Shown here: positions 61,706-64,000 of the stretch, one piece after another | Layout of the letters: every line of letters begins with the position of its first letter | How positions within the stretch are numbered: position 1 is the stretch's first letter | Assembly (NCBI RefSeq): GCF_007997155.1 | Contig: NZ_VORT01000003.1 | Span: 124,001-188,000 of the forward strand | Origin: Aequorivita antarctica | Lineage (GTDB): Bacteria > Bacteroidota > Bacteroidia > Flavobacteriales > Flavobacteriaceae | DNA: 64,000 nucleotides | Direction of reading: 5' to 3' | Notes under the pieces: model-generated | What the model was told of the DNA's origin: nothing | The model's database searches: none | What the model saw: only the letters and a program-made list of their open reading frames with translations | Position numbers and translations under genes: made by a program

Positions 61706-62893
61706 TTACAATTGATTTTTATCTCTCAAATCCATATAAATGTAATTTAGAAAATGGTCAACTTCTTGCAAATTATTAATGTTTAAATCTTTCCCAATCA
61801 TTGAAATTAACTCACAATATTGAGCATAGTCTGCTCCTTTAAAACTGGTTTTGGTTTTGATGTTGACACCCAAAGTTTTCAAGCTTTTTAAAGGATTGTT
61901 GTTTAAAACAGTAAACCTTTTAGAATCATAGGTGGTTAACATTTCAGTGAAAATATTATAGGACAAACCATTTATTGATTTTGATTTTTCTAAAGCTTCA
62001 TCAAAAATTTGAGAGGTACTTTTTGATTTAAAATTTTCATCAATATGTTTTATAAGTGCAGTAGTCTTTTTATAATTTTCAATCACATAAGTTTTTCTTC
62101 TATAAAGTCCATTTGAGTGCCATAGATGTCTGTAACCACTTGCTCCGATTAATTCACTATATAAATCAGTAAATCTTCTTTTATTGATGGGCGAGTCACT
62201 TATTTCTTGAAGATTTTTTTTAGCTTCTTTATACCGTCTAATTTTATCTTTCAGACCAATTTGCTCATCTTTATTATTTAAATATCTGTCATAATATTTA
62301 TTCAGCAGTTTTTTATTTATATAGGGTTCGTTGCTTATTTCTTCTTTAGCCTTTTCTATTGCTTTTTTAATTTTTTCATATTTGCCTTTATATTGTTGCA
62401 ATTGAAGGTAAGCAGCTTCAGAAACATAATCCTGTTCCAGAAGATTGTCAAAATAATCTTGAATTTCAATGGCTTCTTTGACTTTAGGAGCGTAGTGATT
62501 TAATACGGACAATTCCTCATTTTTCTCCCAAGCATTTTTAGTGAGGTTTGCGGAACCAATAACTACAGATACTTTCTTACTGGTTCTGAATAAATACAAT
62601 TTAGGGTGAAAAGCTGCATTCTTCATTTCAGCTAAATACAATATTAGCAGCCTATTTTCATTGGATAGTTTGTAGAGTTTTAATAGTGCTTCTGGACTTG
62701 ATACCATCATATTAAGCCCTACAACCAAACGGACTCTTGCTTTATCTTTTAATGCATTTTGAATTAATTTTATAATTAAAGAATAACCACCGTCTGTCAA
62801 AAATGCTACTGCTATATCAATCTCATTGGAATTTTGCCACAGATTAATTATAGTTTGCTTGTGGTTAATTTCTTTATTTGTGATTATTTCCAT
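61706..62893 (-). CDS. Phospholipase-D-fold (HKD) nuclease-like protein
   Basis: Cytosolic protein of 395 residues. A single HKD half-site is present in the first 120 residues: His96-x-Lys98 in FHPKLYLF, then GSANLTKNAW (Ser114, Asn116). PLD-fold nucleases with one HKD act as dimers, as in the restriction enzyme BfiI or related helicase-associated nucleases. The rest (120-395) is a charged helical coiled-coil-like region without recognised motifs. It sits two genes upstream of hsdR in the same operon. Confidence 0.72.
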   Translation of the reverse strand: MEIITNKEINHKQTIINLWQNSNEIDIAVAFLTDGGYSLIIKLIQNALKDKARVRLVVGLNMMVSSPEALLKLYKLSNENRLLILYLAEMKNAAFHPKLYLFRTSKKVSVVIGSANLTKNAWEKNEELSVLNHYAPKVKEAIEIQDYFDNLLEQDYVSEAAYLQLQQYKGKYEKIKKAIEKAKEEISNEPYINKKLLNKYYDRYLNNKDEQIGLKDKIRRYKEAKKNLQEISDSPINKRRFTDLYSELIGASGYRHLWHSNGLYRRKTYVIENYKKTTALIKHIDENFKSKSTSQIFDEALEKSKSINGLSYNIFTEMLTTYDSKRFTVLNNNPLKSLKTLGVNIKTKTSFKGADYAQYCELISMIGKDLNINNLQEVDHFLNYIYMDLRDKNQL

Positions 62894-62936
62894 TCAACAT
62901 TTTTAAAAATTGAAATTATATTATCTATTAATATTA

Positions 62937-64000
62937 TCACTCATTAGGTTTTTTTATTATAGCAGTTCCATCAGCAAAAAATTCAAAATCTTCAGAAGAA
63001 AAGGATTCGAAATTCATTTTAGGGGAAATTTGTGTTTCAGATTTTTCAAGATATCTTACTACGGTTTCGGATATAGCAGGCAAAAAGTTTATAGGATTCC
63101 TATTAATAAATCTTATCAAAGAGAAAATTTCAAAAAATCCCGATGAAAAAATATCATCCTTAATTGAAAAATCTTCTAGATTTGGAAAACCATCGGGAAT
63201 AAAGTATTTATTGTCATCAATAAAAATTTCTGATAAAGTGCTTATTTCGATGGATTTACCATTCATTAAGTTTTTAGAATTTCTAAAATCTCCAATCATA
63301 TAAAACCAAGCGGCATAATGTAATTTTAAAACACTATCATTATCTTTAATTCGGTTAACTTCATTTTCAGGGTCAACCCAATGCAACATTGAATCATCAT
63401 CATTATTTTCATCTGACCATTCAGCACAAAATCCAAATTTTTTAGTGACATTATAATAACCGTTATTATTAATGATTTGCTCACCACTATCACATTGACT
63501 AAGTGCTTTCTTCAGCTTGGTTTTAAAACTTCCACTTGAGGTTGTTTCTTTTCCCTTAGATTCTACTAAACACAATTGATTAGATGCGATTTGGTTTTGT
63601 GCAACAAAATCGGGAGTAGAGCTTTTAGGTGGAATAGTAATTCCTCTATTTTTACAGAAAATGTGAAAATCGACTATATAAGGGTACCCATTCTTCTCTA
63701 AATATAAATAGACAGTTCCTTGAGATGTTTCTCCAATTCTTGAAGTTCTTGAGAAATCTCTTAAACTTTCAATCCTTTTAGAATTGATACGAATATTCGG
63801 ACTATGTCTATCTATCAAACTTGAGAGTCCAAGGTTAGAAGCAATAGCATCAAGCCAATATTCAGTATTGTATAAGTTTCTTGATGAAATGGTCATTGCT
63901 ATAGCGTGCGAGAGACGCCATCCATTGATTGGAAAATCGCTTGGCGAATTTAAGGGTAATGGAAGTCTTCTATTCAAGATTAAACTATTTTTGTCATATT
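62937..64000 (-). CDS. Putative PD-(D/E)XK nuclease-like protein, 5' end beyond the window
   Basis: The frame is open to the right edge; the first possible start inside is a TTG at 63977 (346 residues), which looks too late because the coding sequence continues upstream. A nuclease-like motif is seen: Pro122-Asp123 in SSTPDFVAQ and Glu139-x-Lys141 in CLVESKGK (numbering from the TTG), spacing typical of PD-(D/E)XK. The C-terminal part (FIPDGFPNLEDF, LIRFINRNPINF) is unrecognised. First visible gene of the minus-strand operon, 43 bp before the PLD gene. Confidence 0.6.
   Translation of the reverse strand, partial: YDKNSLILNRRLPLPLNSPSDFPINGWRLSHAIAMTISSRNLYNTEYWLDAIASNLGLSSLIDRHSPNIRINSKRIESLRDFSRTSRIGETSQGTVYLYLEKNGYPYIVDFHIFCKNRGITIPPKSSTPDFVAQNQIASNQLCLVESKGKETTSSGSFKTKLKKALSQCDSGEQIINNNGYYNVTKKFGFCAEWSDENNDDDSMLHWVDPENEVNRIKDNDSVLKLHYAAWFYMIGDFRNSKNLMNGKSIEISTLSEIFIDDNKYFIPDGFPNLEDFSIKDDIFSSGFFEIFSLIRFINRNPINFLPAISETVVRYLEKSETQISPKMNFESFSSEDFEFFADGTAIIKKPNE

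Larger units (their letters stand above)
50235..64000. mobile_element. Integrative island, left portion (runs past the window)
   Basis: Begins at the tRNA 3'-end remnant and contains a tyrosine integrase, repeat-rich non-coding DNA, cassette-like units and a restriction/nuclease operon. The orientation of the remnant (tRNA 3' end to the left, body missing) predicts an intact tRNA-Asp at the right end, outside this window. Boundaries are inferred. Confidence 0.6.

Overview
The window reads as chromosome of a flavobacterium (Bacteroidota, most likely Flavobacteriaceae; genus not determinable from this alone). Support: AT-rich DNA, three secreted proteins with C-terminal type IX secretion (T9SS) sorting domains, mevalonate-pathway enzymes, gene starts that mostly lack a Shine-Dalgarno, a match to the flavobacterial promoter (TTG / TAnnTTTG), and typical Bacteroidota families (DUF4407, DUF4230, DUF4260, DUF3857, M56-TonB, HsdR/YgjP).

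1-13.7 kb: isoprenoid/lipid genes (UbiA-type prenyltransferase, mevalonate kinase, diphosphomevalonate decarboxylase) interspersed with T9SS cargo proteins, a lipoprotein and a membrane-anchored TPR-CHAT protein. 13.9-31.6 kb: small accessory genes (lipocalin-like, MepB, DUF2071), a three-gene envelope operon (TPR/MORN giant plus two DUF3857 transglutaminase-fold proteins, one without its catalytic triad), an endonuclease/exonuclease/phosphatase gene broken by an in-frame TAG, DUF4407, a kinase-M23-aminotransferase triple fusion, and a duplicated-domain secreted protein.

31.8-34.9 kb is a small inserted element. A 65-bp direct repeat of the 3' end of the MutS-like gene brackets about 3 kb of very AT-rich DNA carrying one large gene. 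That gene encodes a membrane-anchored P-loop/TPR protein that looks like an antiviral NTPase. 34.9-49.7 kb is housekeeping: a minus-strand operon (HemW, cyclase, DUF4260, DUF4230, transglutaminase, MmcQ/YjbR, MutS-like ATPase), a GluR0-type K+ channel, RuvC, flippase plus glycosyltransferase, BlaI/BlaR-like regulator pair with two operator dyads, nitroreductase, and a BLUF photoreceptor.

50.2 kb to the right edge appears to be an integrative island. It opens with a degenerate copy of the 3' end of a tRNA (probably tRNA-Asp) and the stranded tRNA-operon terminator, followed by a tyrosine integrase and a repeat-rich non-coding stretch. Next come gene units bracketed by perfect short inverted sequences, like integron cassettes; one encodes a GHKL ATPase fused to a PD-(D/E)XK, Shedu-like nuclease. 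A tightly packed minus-strand operon follows: type I restriction HsdR, a YgjP-like metallopeptidase, a GIY-YIG-like protein, and three further putative nucleases (PDDEXK_4, PLD, PD-ExK). hsdM and hsdS are not in the window and would be expected to the right. The best candidates for undescribed biology are the 31.8-34.9 kb element, the GHKL-nuclease cassette, and the multi-nuclease HsdR operon.
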